6,102 nucleotides of DNA from Gammaproteobacteria bacterium (GTDB lineage Bacteria > Pseudomonadota > Gammaproteobacteria > Steroidobacterales > Steroidobacteraceae), in assembly GCA_009923475.1 (NCBI GenBank), contig RFTM01000117.1:1-6102 (forward strand), in the 5' to 3' direction. The translations under genes were made by a program, and so were the position numbers. Shown here one piece after another: positions 1-5,928 of this stretch. Numbering within the stretch: the stretch's first letter is position 1; each line of letters begins with the position of its first letter. The notes below the pieces were generated by a model that was given only the letters and a program-made list of their open reading frames with translations, ran no database searches and was not told the origin of the DNA.

Positions 1-2
1 TC

Positions 3-848
3 GGGCTGCGGCTGTTCATCCGCCAGTCGCGCGCGCTGGTGCGCACCACGCCGGCGGGAGACAAGGTCATCGCCCGCGCCCGCGTCATCCTGCGCGAGGT
101 CGCCAACATCCGCGGCCTCGCCGCCGAGATGCGCCGCGACGAGGACGGCGCGCTGTCGATCGCCACCACCCACACCCAGGCGCGCTACGTGCTGCCGCCG
201 ATCCTGACGCGCTTCCGTCAAAGATTCCCCGGGGTGCGCGTGCACCTGCACCAGGGCACCTCCGAGCAGATCGTCGACCTGGTGGCGCGCGAGCGCGTCG
301 ACTTCGTGGTGGCCACCGGCGCCAACCCGCTGTTCGAGGAGCTGGTCAGGATCCCGGTGTACCGCTGGCGGCGCGCCGTCGTGGTGCCCGCCGACCATCC
401 GCTCGCCCGCACGCCGAAGCCGAGCTTCGTGCAGCTCGGCCAGCATCCCATCATCACCTACGCGTTCAGCTTCTCCGGACCCTCGTCGCTGCTCGAGCTC
501 TTCGCCAAGGCCGGCGTGACGCCGAACGTGGCGCTGACCGCCTGGGACTCCGACGTCATCAAGGAATACGTCCGCGCCGGGTTCGGCGTGGGCATCCTCG
601 CCGACATCGCCATCAAGGACGAGGACTCCGACCTGCGGGTCATCGACGCCTCGCACCTCTTCCCGCCCCACACCACCTGGGTCGGCTTCCAGCGCGGCGC
701 CCTGCTGCGCTCCTACATGTACGAGTTCATGCAGCTGCTCGGCGCCCACCTGCCGAAGCGGCAGATCCAGGCCATCGAGCAGGCCGGCTCGCAAGACGCC
801 GTGGACAAGGCGATGGCCGGGGTCGAGATACCTTTCCTGCGCTCCTGA
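3..848 (+). CDS. cysB: CysB-family LysR-type transcriptional regulator (5' partial)
   Basis: This is a LysR-type transcription factor of the CysB/Cbl branch, which senses sulfur status and activates sulfur-assimilation genes in the cytoplasm. The frame is open from base 3, so the start lies outside the window; the GTG at 39 is internal because the codons before it already read as the end of a LysR helix-turn-helix domain (GLRLFIRQSRALVRTTPAG). Alignment from memory with E. coli CysB (324 residues) puts the first visible residue near position 45, so about 44 residues are missing and 281 are visible. The family hallmark TTHTQARY is at bases 165-188. The known CysB ligand residues Thr100, Thr102, Gln103 and Thr149 are all matched, while Thr202 appears as Ser (FSFSGPSS). 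The C-terminal RSYMYEFMQ block also fits CysB. It lies 80 bases upstream of a co-directional cysK-like gene. CysB-type is firm; true CysB versus a paralogue such as Cbl or SsuR is not decidable here. Confidence 0.9.
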   Translation, partial: GLRLFIRQSRALVRTTPAGDKVIARARVILREVANIRGLAAEMRRDEDGALSIATTHTQARYVLPPILTRFRQRFPGVRVHLHQGTSEQIVDLVARERVDFVVATGANPLFEELVRIPVYRWRRAVVVPADHPLARTPKPSFVQLGQHPIITYAFSFSGPSSLLELFAKAGVTPNVALTAWDSDVIKEYVRAGFGVGILADIAIKDEDSDLRVIDASHLFPPHTTWVGFQRGALLRSYMYEFMQLLGAHLPKRQIQAIEQAGSQDAVDKAMAGVEIPFLRS

Positions 849-857
849 GGGCCCAGA

Positions 858-874
858 CATAACCGGCGGTTATG
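858..874. promoter_or_regulatory. LysR-type operator: perfect 17-bp palindrome with T-N11-A
   Basis: CATAACC and GGTTATG form perfect 7-bp inverted arms around a GGC centre. The dyad contains T860 and A872 separated by 11 bases, symmetric about base 866, which is the classical LysR-type T-N11-A recognition box. It sits 9 bases after the stop of the CysB-like gene and 54 bases before the start of the cysK-like gene. It is AT-rich in otherwise very GC-rich DNA, so it is unlikely to be a chance arm pair. The natural candidate to bind it is the adjacent CysB-like regulator, though that is inference. It could instead act as a small RNA hairpin. Confidence 0.6.
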
Positions 875-892
875 AGGCCATCGCCAACCCGC

Positions 893-922
893 CCGACGGG
901 CGCGGGGGCGAGGGCCTATGCT
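893..922 (+). promoter_or_regulatory. Candidate sigma70-type promoter for the cysK-metX-metY operon
   Basis: TATGCT at 917-922 resembles a -10 hexamer (4 of 6 matches to TATAAT). A poor -35 candidate, CCGACG at 893-898, lies 18 bases upstream with only the central GAC matching. A weak -35 is usual for LysR-activated promoters. Transcription would start close to base 929, the A of the cysK-like ATG, and would place the palindrome centre at about -63, near the usual -65 recognition site. A short GC hairpin (890-894 with 898-902) overlaps the -35 region. The call rests on spacing and one hexamer only. Confidence 0.27.
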
Positions 923-928
923 GAAGCC

Positions 929-1870
929 ATGATCCACGACAGCATCCTTTCCACCATCGGCAACACCCCGGTGGTGCGCATCAACCGCCTCGCGCCGGCC
1001 GGCACCACGATGTACGTGAAGTGCGAGTTCTTCAACCCGCTGCACTCGGTGAAGGACCGGCTCGCCATCGGCATCATCGAGGACGCCGAGCGCCGCGGCA
1101 CGCTCAAGCCCGGCCAGACGGTGGTCGAGGCCACCTCCGGCAACACCGGCATCGCGCTCGCCATGGTCTGCGCCGCCAAGGGCTATCCGTTCGTGGCCGT
1201 GATGGTCGAGACCTTCTCCATCGAGCGGCGCAAGATCATGCGCGCGCTGGGCGCCAAGGTGATCCTGACGCCGGCCGCGGAGCGCGGCTCGGGCATGGTG
1301 CGCAAGGCCGAGGAGCTCGCGGCCAAGCACGGCTGGTTCCTCTCGCGCCAGTTCGAGAACGAGGCCAATCCCGCCTACCACCGCAGCACGACCGGCCCCG
1401 AGATCCTGCGCGACTTCGCCGGGCGCCGCCTCGATTTCTTCGTCTCCGGTTGGGGCACGGGCGGCACGCTCACGGGCGCGGGCCAGATGATCAAGCTCGC
1501 GCGCCCCGAGGTGCAGGTGGTCGCGACCGAGCCCGAGGGCGCGGCGCTGCTGTCCGGCAAGCCCTTCGCGCCGCACAAGATCCAGGGCTGGACGCCCGAC
1601 TTCGTCCCGAAGGTGCTCGACCGCTCGGTGGCCGACCGAATCGTGCCGGTGACCGACACCGAGGCGCTCGAGACCGCGCGCGCGCTGGCGCGCGAGGAAG
1701 GCATCTTCTGCGGCATCTCCTGCGGCGGCACCTTCGCCGCCGCGCTCAAGGTCGCGCGCGAGGCGCCGGCCGGGTCGGTGCTGCTCGCCATGCTGCCCGA
1801 CACCGGCGAACGCTACCTCTCCACGGCGCTGTTCGCGGACATCCCCGAGGGCAGCGACCCGGAACCGTGA
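929..1870 (+). CDS. cysK: CysK-like PLP-dependent cysteine synthase (O-acylserine sulfhydrylase)
   Basis: This 313-residue fold-type II PLP enzyme is predicted to replace the acyl group of an O-acyl-L-serine with sulfide to form L-cysteine in the cytoplasm. The start at 929 gives the canonical N-terminus MIHDSILSTIGNTP; an in-frame ATG at 872 lies inside the palindrome and would add 19 unconvincing residues. Lys42 in SVKDR is the expected Schiff-base lysine. TSGNTG (69-74) is the substrate-binding loop, GTGGTLTG (176-183) is the PLP-phosphate loop, and GERYLST (293-299) is the CysK-type C-terminal motif (CysM has GDRYLST). Two motifs depart from textbook CysK: IQGWTPDF (218-225) replaces IQGIGAGF, and GISCGG (262-267) replaces GISSGA. 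No convincing Shine-Dalgarno precedes the ATG. Its stop overlaps the start of the metX-like gene, implying one transcript and translational coupling. Sulfhydrylase family is firm; the acyl donor (acetyl-, succinyl- or phosphoserine) is uncertain. Confidence 0.92.
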   Translation: MIHDSILSTIGNTPVVRINRLAPAGTTMYVKCEFFNPLHSVKDRLAIGIIEDAERRGTLKPGQTVVEATSGNTGIALAMVCAAKGYPFVAVMVETFSIERRKIMRALGAKVILTPAAERGSGMVRKAEELAAKHGWFLSRQFENEANPAYHRSTTGPEILRDFAGRRLDFFVSGWGTGGTLTGAGQMIKLARPEVQVVATEPEGAALLSGKPFAPHKIQGWTPDFVPKVLDRSVADRIVPVTDTEALETARALAREEGIFCGISCGGTFAAALKVAREAPAGSVLLAMLPDTGERYLSTALFADIPEGSDPEP

Positions 1871-2940
1871 GCGCGACCCGCCACGCGCCGCTGCCGGGGC
1901 CGTTCCGCCTGCAGCGCGGCGGCACGCTGCAGGACGGCACGATCGCCTTCGAGACCTGGGGCACGCTGGACGCCGCGCGCAGCAACGCCGTGCTGCTCTA
2001 CACCGGGCTCTCGCCCTCGGCGCACGCCGCCTCCTCGCCCGACGACCCGCGGCCGGGTTGGTGGGAGCCGATGATCGGCCCCGGCGCCCCGCTCGACACG
2101 CGCCGGCTGTTCGTCGTGTGCGTCAACTCGCTCGGCAGCTGCTTCGGCTCCACCGGTCCCGCGTCGACCGACCCGCGCAACGGACGCCGCTACGGCAAGG
2201 ATTTCCCGGAGCTCGCGCTGGAGGACATCGCGCGCGGCGGCGGGGAGGTGCTGCGGCATCTCGGCATCGGGCGCGCGCATGCCGTGGTCGGCGCCTCGCA
2301 GGGCGGCATGGTGGCGCTCGCGCACCTCGCGCTGTTCCCGGGCGGCGCGCGGCATCTCGTCAGCATCAGCGGCACCATGGCCGCCACGCCCTATGCGGTC
2401 GCGCTGCGCAGCATCCAGCGCGACGCCGTGATGGCCGATCCCGCGTTCCGCGGCGGCGACTACCCGCCCGAGGATCCGCCGCGGGCCGGACTCGCGCTCG
2501 CGCGCAAGGTCGGCACCGTGACCTACCGTTCGGCCGAGGAGCTCGGCCAGCGCTTCGGCCGCAGCCCCTCGCGCGAGGGCCGCGACTTCGCGGTGCAGGA
2601 CTACCTCGCGCAGCAGGCGGCGCGCTTCGCGGGCGCTTTCGATGCCAACTGCTACCTGCGCCTGTCGCGGGCGATGGACCTCTTCGACCTCGCCGCCCAT
2701 GGCGCGCCGAGCGAGGTCTTCCGGCGTTCGGGCCTCGAGTCCGCGCTCGTGGTCGGCGTCGAGCTCGACCACCTCTTCACGGTGCAGGAACAGGCCGTGC
2801 TCGCCGACGCGCTGCGCGCCGGCGGCATCGACACCAGCTTCGCGCGGCTCGACAGCCTCGCCGGCCACGACGCCTTCCTCGTCGACTTCACTGCCTTCGA
2901 TGCCACGCTCCGCCCGTGGTTCGCAGCCCGATCACCCTGA
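1867..2940 (+). CDS. metX: MetX-family homoserine (or serine) O-acyltransferase
   Basis: This 357-residue alpha/beta-hydrolase-fold acyltransferase is predicted to transfer an acetyl or succinyl group from CoA to the hydroxyl of L-homoserine, activating it for sulfhydrylation. The GTG start at 1867 overlaps the preceding TGA (GTGA) and gives a normal MetX N-terminus (GPFRLQRGGTLQDGTIAFET). The family catalytic triad is complete: Ser144 in GASQGGM, Asp301 in ELDHLF and His334 in GHDAFL. Other family blocks are NSLGSCFGSTGP (88-98 region), TYRSAEELGQRFGR (219-231) and FDANCYLRLSRAMDLFD (258-274). The nucleophile elbow GASQGGM differs from the GGSLGGM or GGSMGGM of housekeeping MetX, and no metW follows, so this may be a second, specialised copy. 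A MetY sulfhydrylase directly downstream favours homoserine acetylation. The CysK-like neighbour leaves serine O-succinyltransferase, a known activity in this family, as an alternative. Acyl donor and acceptor cannot be settled by eye. Confidence 0.9.
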   Translation: MSATRHAPLPGPFRLQRGGTLQDGTIAFETWGTLDAARSNAVLLYTGLSPSAHAASSPDDPRPGWWEPMIGPGAPLDTRRLFVVCVNSLGSCFGSTGPASTDPRNGRRYGKDFPELALEDIARGGGEVLRHLGIGRAHAVVGASQGGMVALAHLALFPGGARHLVSISGTMAATPYAVALRSIQRDAVMADPAFRGGDYPPEDPPRAGLALARKVGTVTYRSAEELGQRFGRSPSREGRDFAVQDYLAQQAARFAGAFDANCYLRLSRAMDLFDLAAHGAPSEVFRRSGLESALVVGVELDHLFTVQEQAVLADALRAGGIDTSFARLDSLAGHDAFLVDFTAFDATLRPWFAARSP

Positions 2941-2944
2941 CCCC

Positions 2945-2950
2945 AAGGAG
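2945..2950 (+). promoter_or_regulatory. Strong Shine-Dalgarno of metY
   Basis: AAGGAG ends 9 bases before the ATG at 2960. It fixes that ATG as the start even though the reading frame stays open for some 300 bases upstream inside metX. It is the clearest ribosome binding site in the plus-strand operon, which suggests that MetY is translated independently of metX. Confidence 0.85.
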
Positions 2951-2959
2951 ACCCGACCC

Positions 2960-4234
2960 ATGCGTCCCGAGACCATCGCCGTGCACGGCGGCTACAAGCC
3001 CGACCCCACCACCAAGGCCGTGGCGGTGCCCATCTACCAGACCACCTCCTACGCCTTCGACAGCGCGCAGCACGGCGCCGACCTCTTCGACCTCAAGGTG
3101 CCGGGCAACATCTACACCCGCATCATGAACCCGACCACCGACGTGCTCGAGCAGCGCCTCGCGCAGCTCGAAGGCGGCATCGGCGCATTGGCGCTCGCCT
3201 CGGGCAGCGCCGCGGTCACCTACTCGATCCTCACCATCGCCGGCCAGGGCGACAACATCGTGAGCTCGGGCGCGCTGTACGGCGGCACCTACAACCTGTT
3301 CGCGCACACGCTGCCGCAGTTCGGCATCGAGGTGCGCTTCGCGGACTACGCCAAGCCCGCGGATTTCGAGCGGCTGATCGACGCGAACACCAAGGCCGTC
3401 TACTGCGAGTCGATCGGCAACCCGCTCGGCAACGTCACCGACTTCGCCGCGCTCGCCGAGATCGCGCACCGCCACGGCGTGCCGCTGATCGTCGACAACA
3501 CCGTGCCCTCGCCCTACCTCTGCCGGCCCTTCGACCACGGCGCCGACATCGTGGTGCAGTCGCTCACCAAGTACCTCGGCGGCCACGGCAACAGCATCGG
3601 CGGCGCGATCGTCGACTCGGGCAAGTTCCCCTGGGCCGAGCACAAGGAGCGCTTCAAGCGGCTCAACGAGCCGGATGTGTCGTACCACGGCGTGGTGTAC
3701 ACCGAGGCGCTCGGGCCGGCGGCCTACATCGGCCGCGCGCGCGTCGTGCCGCTGCGCAACATGGGCGCGGCGCTGTCGCCGTTCAACTCGTTCCTGATCC
3801 TGCAGGGCATCGAGACGCTGCCGGTGCGCATGGACCGCATCTGCGACAACACCCTCGCGCTCGCGCGGTTCCTGCAGACGCATCCGTCGGTGGGCTGGGT
3901 GAACTACGCCGGCCTGCCGGACCACCCGCAGCACGCGCTGGCGCAGAAGTACCTGCGCGGCCGCGCCTCGGGCATCCTCACCTTCGGCGTGAAGGGCGGT
4001 CGCGCCGCCGGCGAGAAGTTCCTCGACGCGCTGCAGCTCGTGATCCGGCTCGTGAACATCGGCGACGCGCGCTCGCTCGCGACGCACCCGGCCTCCACCA
4101 CCCACCGCCAGCTCTCGCCCGCCGAACTCGCCAAGGCGGGCGTGAGCGAGGACATGGTGCGCCTCTCGATCGGCCTCGAGCACATCGACGACCTCAAGGA
4201 GGACATCGACCAGGCGCTGCGCGCCGCGGGCTGA
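2960..4234 (+). CDS. metY: O-acetylhomoserine sulfhydrylase (O-acetylhomoserine aminocarboxypropyltransferase)
   Basis: This 424-residue protein is a Cys/Met-metabolism PLP enzyme (fold type I) that condenses an O-acyl-L-homoserine, normally O-acetyl, with sulfide to give L-homocysteine: the direct sulfhydrylation route to methionine. The start is fixed by AAGGAG 9 bases upstream and by the usual N-terminus RPETIAVHGGY. Visible family motifs are YTRIMNPT (52-59), ASGSAA (80-85), VDNTVPSPYL with Asp179 contacting the PLP ring, SLTKYLGGHGNSIGG with Schiff-base Lys204, and NIGDARSLATHPASTTHRQL (367-385 region), which is typical of MetY rather than cystathionine gamma-synthase. The length matches full-length MetY (about 425-430), longer than MetZ or MetB. 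It lies 19 bases after the metX-like gene, so product and enzyme are probably made together. It appears intact, with no odd residues at the catalytic sites. Succinylhomoserine use cannot be excluded. Confidence 0.95.
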   Translation: MRPETIAVHGGYKPDPTTKAVAVPIYQTTSYAFDSAQHGADLFDLKVPGNIYTRIMNPTTDVLEQRLAQLEGGIGALALASGSAAVTYSILTIAGQGDNIVSSGALYGGTYNLFAHTLPQFGIEVRFADYAKPADFERLIDANTKAVYCESIGNPLGNVTDFAALAEIAHRHGVPLIVDNTVPSPYLCRPFDHGADIVVQSLTKYLGGHGNSIGGAIVDSGKFPWAEHKERFKRLNEPDVSYHGVVYTEALGPAAYIGRARVVPLRNMGAALSPFNSFLILQGIETLPVRMDRICDNTLALARFLQTHPSVGWVNYAGLPDHPQHALAQKYLRGRASGILTFGVKGGRAAGEKFLDALQLVIRLVNIGDARSLATHPASTTHRQLSPAELAKAGVSEDMVRLSIGLEHIDDLKEDIDQALRAAG

Positions 4235-4237
4235 ACC

Positions 4238-4259
4238 GCGGGCGCGGGTCCGCGTCCGT
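4238..4259. terminator. GC-rich hairpin between the convergent operons
   Basis: Bases 4238-4246 can pair with 4251-4259 around a GGTC loop, giving a 9-bp stem in plus-strand RNA that includes two G-U pairs (4238-4259 and 4242-4255). On the minus strand those two pairs become C-A mismatches, so the structure favours the metY transcript. It fills most of the 30-base gap between the metY stop and the stop of the Lys-rich gene. There is no T-tract, so intrinsic termination would be weak; it may instead protect mRNA 3' ends. Confidence 0.4.
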
Positions 4260-4264
4260 CGCGC

Positions 4265-4702
4265 TCAGCGGCGGCGGGCGCGGGTCTTCGCCTTGGCCTT
4301 GGCCTTGGCCTTGGCCTTGGCCTTGGGCCGTGACTTCGGCTTGCCCTTGAGGCCGGCCTTCGCTTCGGGCTTGGGCTGGCGCGCGACCCGCGCCTTGGCC
4401 TCCTCGACCTGCTCCTGCAGCACGCGGAACAGCCCGTCGATGAACTCCTTGCGCTCGCCGGCGAGGCGCGCCTCGTCCTCGGGGCCGAAATCGTAGGCAT
4501 CGATGTCGCCCGCGCCGAGGCTGCCCTGCCGCACCTGCAGCGCCTCCATGGCGGCGAGCCGCTCGCGCAGCGTCCACACCTCGCTCGCCAGCACCACGAC
4601 CATGTTCAGGATCTTGTCGATCGCGGGGTCGGCGAAGAAATAAGGCCGGCCGCCGCGGATGGTGCGCCGCATCGGCCGGCGCCCGCCGTCGACGCCGCTC
4701 AC
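4265..4702 (-). CDS. Small putative coiled-coil protein with a Lys-Ala repeat tail, function unknown
   Basis: I cannot assign a function. From the GTG at 4702 the protein has 145 residues; an ATG at 4672 would give 135. I prefer the GTG because it overlaps the methyltransferase TGA as GTGA, an arrangement also used by metX in this window, but neither start has a good Shine-Dalgarno. The most family-like part is residues 13-55: RGGRPYFFADPAID, then a hydrophobic and heptad-like stretch (ILNMVVVLASEVWTLRERLAAMEAL) that looks like a helix or short coiled coil. An acidic middle (66-105) follows. The last 35 residues are almost all Lys, Ala, Pro and Arg, with an uninterrupted KAKAKAKAKAKA run near 127-139, resembling the tails of bacterial histone-H1-like and AlgP-type proteins. 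The tail is probably disordered and may bind nucleic acid or an acidic partner. Coupling to the methyltransferase suggests that the two proteins work together. Confidence 0.72.
   Translation of the reverse strand: MSGVDGGRRPMRRTIRGGRPYFFADPAIDKILNMVVVLASEVWTLRERLAAMEALQVRQGSLGAGDIDAYDFGPEDEARLAGERKEFIDGLFRVLQEQVEEAKARVARQPKPEAKAGLKGKPKSRPKAKAKAKAKAKAKTRARRR
4291..4326. repeat. Perfect hexanucleotide tandem repeat (CCTTGG)x6
   Basis: Six exact copies of CCTTGG occupy 36 bases with no interruption. Read on the minus strand they are AAGGCC units encoding Lys-Ala pairs in the tail of the small protein. The unit is six bases, so slippage would lengthen or shorten the tail by two residues without shifting the frame. 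The array is identical in every copy despite codon degeneracy, which points to recent expansion by slippage rather than selection on amino acids alone. Confidence 0.95.
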
Positions 4703-5889
4703 TTGAAGGCCCCGAAGCAGTACCAGAGGATGCCGTCGGTGAGGCGTCCCGTCTTGTCGTTGTCGACGCCGATCGGCCGCGTCGCCGCCTCGCGCCACAC
4801 CTGCTCGCCGTACCAGCCGATCGAGGGGATGACGAACTGCAGGTATTTCTTGGGGTCGAAACCCGCGCGCCAGCAGAGCTCCTCGGGCTTGCAGTCGCGG
4901 AAGGGCTTGTAGAACGGCTCGTTGTTGTAGGCGCCGTCCCAGTCGAGGTAGAACGCGTCGTAGGGCGAGAGCTGGGAGTTCGGCGGCAGCTCCATGTGCA
5001 GCATCAGGCCGCCCGGCTTCAGCACGCGGTAAGCCTCGGCCATGATCTTCTCGATGCCCTTGCGCGGCACCTCGTGCAGGAACATCGACGAGAACACCAC
5101 GTCGAACGAAGCGTCCGGGAAGCCGAGCGACTGCGCGTCCATCTGCTTGAAGTGGACGGCGCGGCCCTGCGCCTCGGCGCGCGCATGCGCGTAGCGCAGG
5201 CAGGGCGCGGCGACATCGATGCCGGTCACCTCGGCCTCGGGGAAGTGGTCCTTCCAGGAGCCCGTGTTGTGGCCGATGGTGCAGCCGAGGTCGAGGATGC
5301 GGCGCGGCTTGAGGTCGGGGTACTTGAGCTTGATGAAGCCCGCGATCGACTGGCCGATGTCGTCGAGGTTCTGGCCCATGAGCCCGAACGAGAACACCGC
5401 GAGCCCGTTGTCGTAGAGCGCGCCGGCGGCGAGGTCGCCCTCCTCGTACTCGCCGTCGTAGTTGCCGGCCATCAGGTGCACGTCGATGGCGGACACGCTG
5501 CGCGGCACCTCGAGCGCGGGGTCGAGGGTCAGCGACCCGCGCGCCTTGCCGGCGCGGCCGAGCTTCGCGGCCTTGTCCTTGAGCGCGGGACGGTTGCGCT
5601 CGAGCGGAGGGAACACCGACTGCCACACCATGTCCTGCGCGGTGACGCGCAGGCTCGAGTAGAACTTGAAGTATTCGTTGGGCTTGATGGCCTTGTGGAC
5701 CTCGGGACCGTCCTTCGGGCCGCGGCCCCGGGCGCGGCGGAACGCGGGCTCGACGTCGGCGTCCCACACGGCGCGCATGCCGGTGGCCATGTCGTTGAGC
5801 ACATGGGCGCGCAGGCCGGAGACGAAGTTCATCCGGGCCTTCTCGTCGCGGTTCTTGGCGAGCTTGAGTTCGTGCTTGAGTTCGAGCAT
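4699..5889 (-). CDS. Class I SAM-dependent methyltransferase with a long N-terminal extension
   Basis: This 396-residue protein carries a class I (Rossmann-fold) methyltransferase domain in roughly residues 190-320. Motif I is ILDLGCTIGHNTG (198-210), the acidic residue after strand beta-2 is Asp225 in GIDVA, a later core strand is FDVVFSSMFLHEVP (262-275), and YRVLKPGG (287-294) is typical of the Methyltransf_11/25 type that acts on small molecules. Residues 1-190 are charged and probably helical in the first half and match no domain I recognise; the C-terminal 75 residues are rich in Trp, Tyr and Phe and may shape a substrate pocket. There is no signal peptide or membrane segment. The ATG at 5889 is preceded by GGAGG with 5-base spacing. 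The gene begins 39 bases after the racemase-family stop and its TGA overlaps a GTG of the Lys-rich gene. It is not MetW despite lying near metX: size and strand differ. The substrate is unknown. Confidence 0.88.
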   Translation of the reverse strand: MLELKHELKLAKNRDEKARMNFVSGLRAHVLNDMATGMRAVWDADVEPAFRRARGRGPKDGPEVHKAIKPNEYFKFYSSLRVTAQDMVWQSVFPPLERNRPALKDKAAKLGRAGKARGSLTLDPALEVPRSVSAIDVHLMAGNYDGEYEEGDLAAGALYDNGLAVFSFGLMGQNLDDIGQSIAGFIKLKYPDLKPRRILDLGCTIGHNTGSWKDHFPEAEVTGIDVAAPCLRYAHARAEAQGRAVHFKQMDAQSLGFPDASFDVVFSSMFLHEVPRKGIEKIMAEAYRVLKPGGLMLHMELPPNSQLSPYDAFYLDWDGAYNNEPFYKPFRDCKPEELCWRAGFDPKKYLQFVIPSIGWYGEQVWREAATRPIGVDNDKTGRLTDGILWYCFGAFK

Positions 5890-5894
5890 GTCTT

Positions 5895-5899
5895 CCTCC
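5895..5899 (-). promoter_or_regulatory. Shine-Dalgarno of the methyltransferase gene
   Basis: GGAGG on the minus strand lies 5 bases before the ATG at 5889 and supports that start. The methyltransferase can therefore be translated independently of the upstream racemase-family gene, which ends 39 bases away. Confidence 0.75.
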
Positions 5900-5928
5900 G
5901 GGATGACCGGCGGATGATGGCACAGGCG

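Noticed and set aside
890..902. Short hairpin (CGCCC, GAC loop, GGGCG) as terminator of the regulator gene
   Set aside because: It has only five base pairs, a three-base loop and no T-tract. Such stems are common by chance at this GC content.
872..931. In-frame ATG at 872 as the start of the cysK-like gene
   Set aside because: It lies inside the palindrome, has no Shine-Dalgarno, and adds 19 low-complexity residues before the canonical CysK N-terminus at 929.
918..932. Four-codon upstream frame (Met-Leu-Lys-Pro-stop) whose stop overlaps the cysK-like ATG as ATGA
   Set aside because: It could be a coupling leader peptide, but it coincides with the -10-like TATGCT and is short enough to arise by chance. 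It has no regulatory codon run such as Cys or Met.
713..1576. Minus-strand open frame of 287 codons over the regulator and cysK-like genes
   Set aside because: It is low-complexity, rich in Arg, Ala, Gly and His, and lies antisense to two well-supported genes. This is typical third-position GC shadowing.
1813..2868. Minus-strand open frame of 351 codons over metX
   Set aside because: It is an antisense shadow with Arg/Ala/Glu/His-rich content and no recognisable motif.
2058..3128. Plus-strand frame of 356 codons overlapping metX and the start of metY
   Set aside because: It is Arg/Pro/Ala-rich with no motif, and is out of frame with both real genes.
2888..4183. Minus-strand open frame of 431 codons over metY
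   Set aside because: It is long only because stop codons are rare in this GC-rich frame. Its composition is Val/Ala/Arg/His-biased, while the plus strand encodes a complete MetY.
4293..4496. Plus-strand frame starting with a Leu-Ala repeat, resembling a membrane or signal segment
   Set aside because: The Leu-Ala run is simply the hexanucleotide repeat read on the opposite strand. There is no ribosome binding site and no homologous core.
4703..5923. MetW, the usual partner of MetX, as identity of the minus-strand methyltransferase
   Set aside because: MetW is about 200 residues and normally cotranscribed with metX. This protein has 396 residues, lies on the opposite strand and has a large unrelated N-terminal region.
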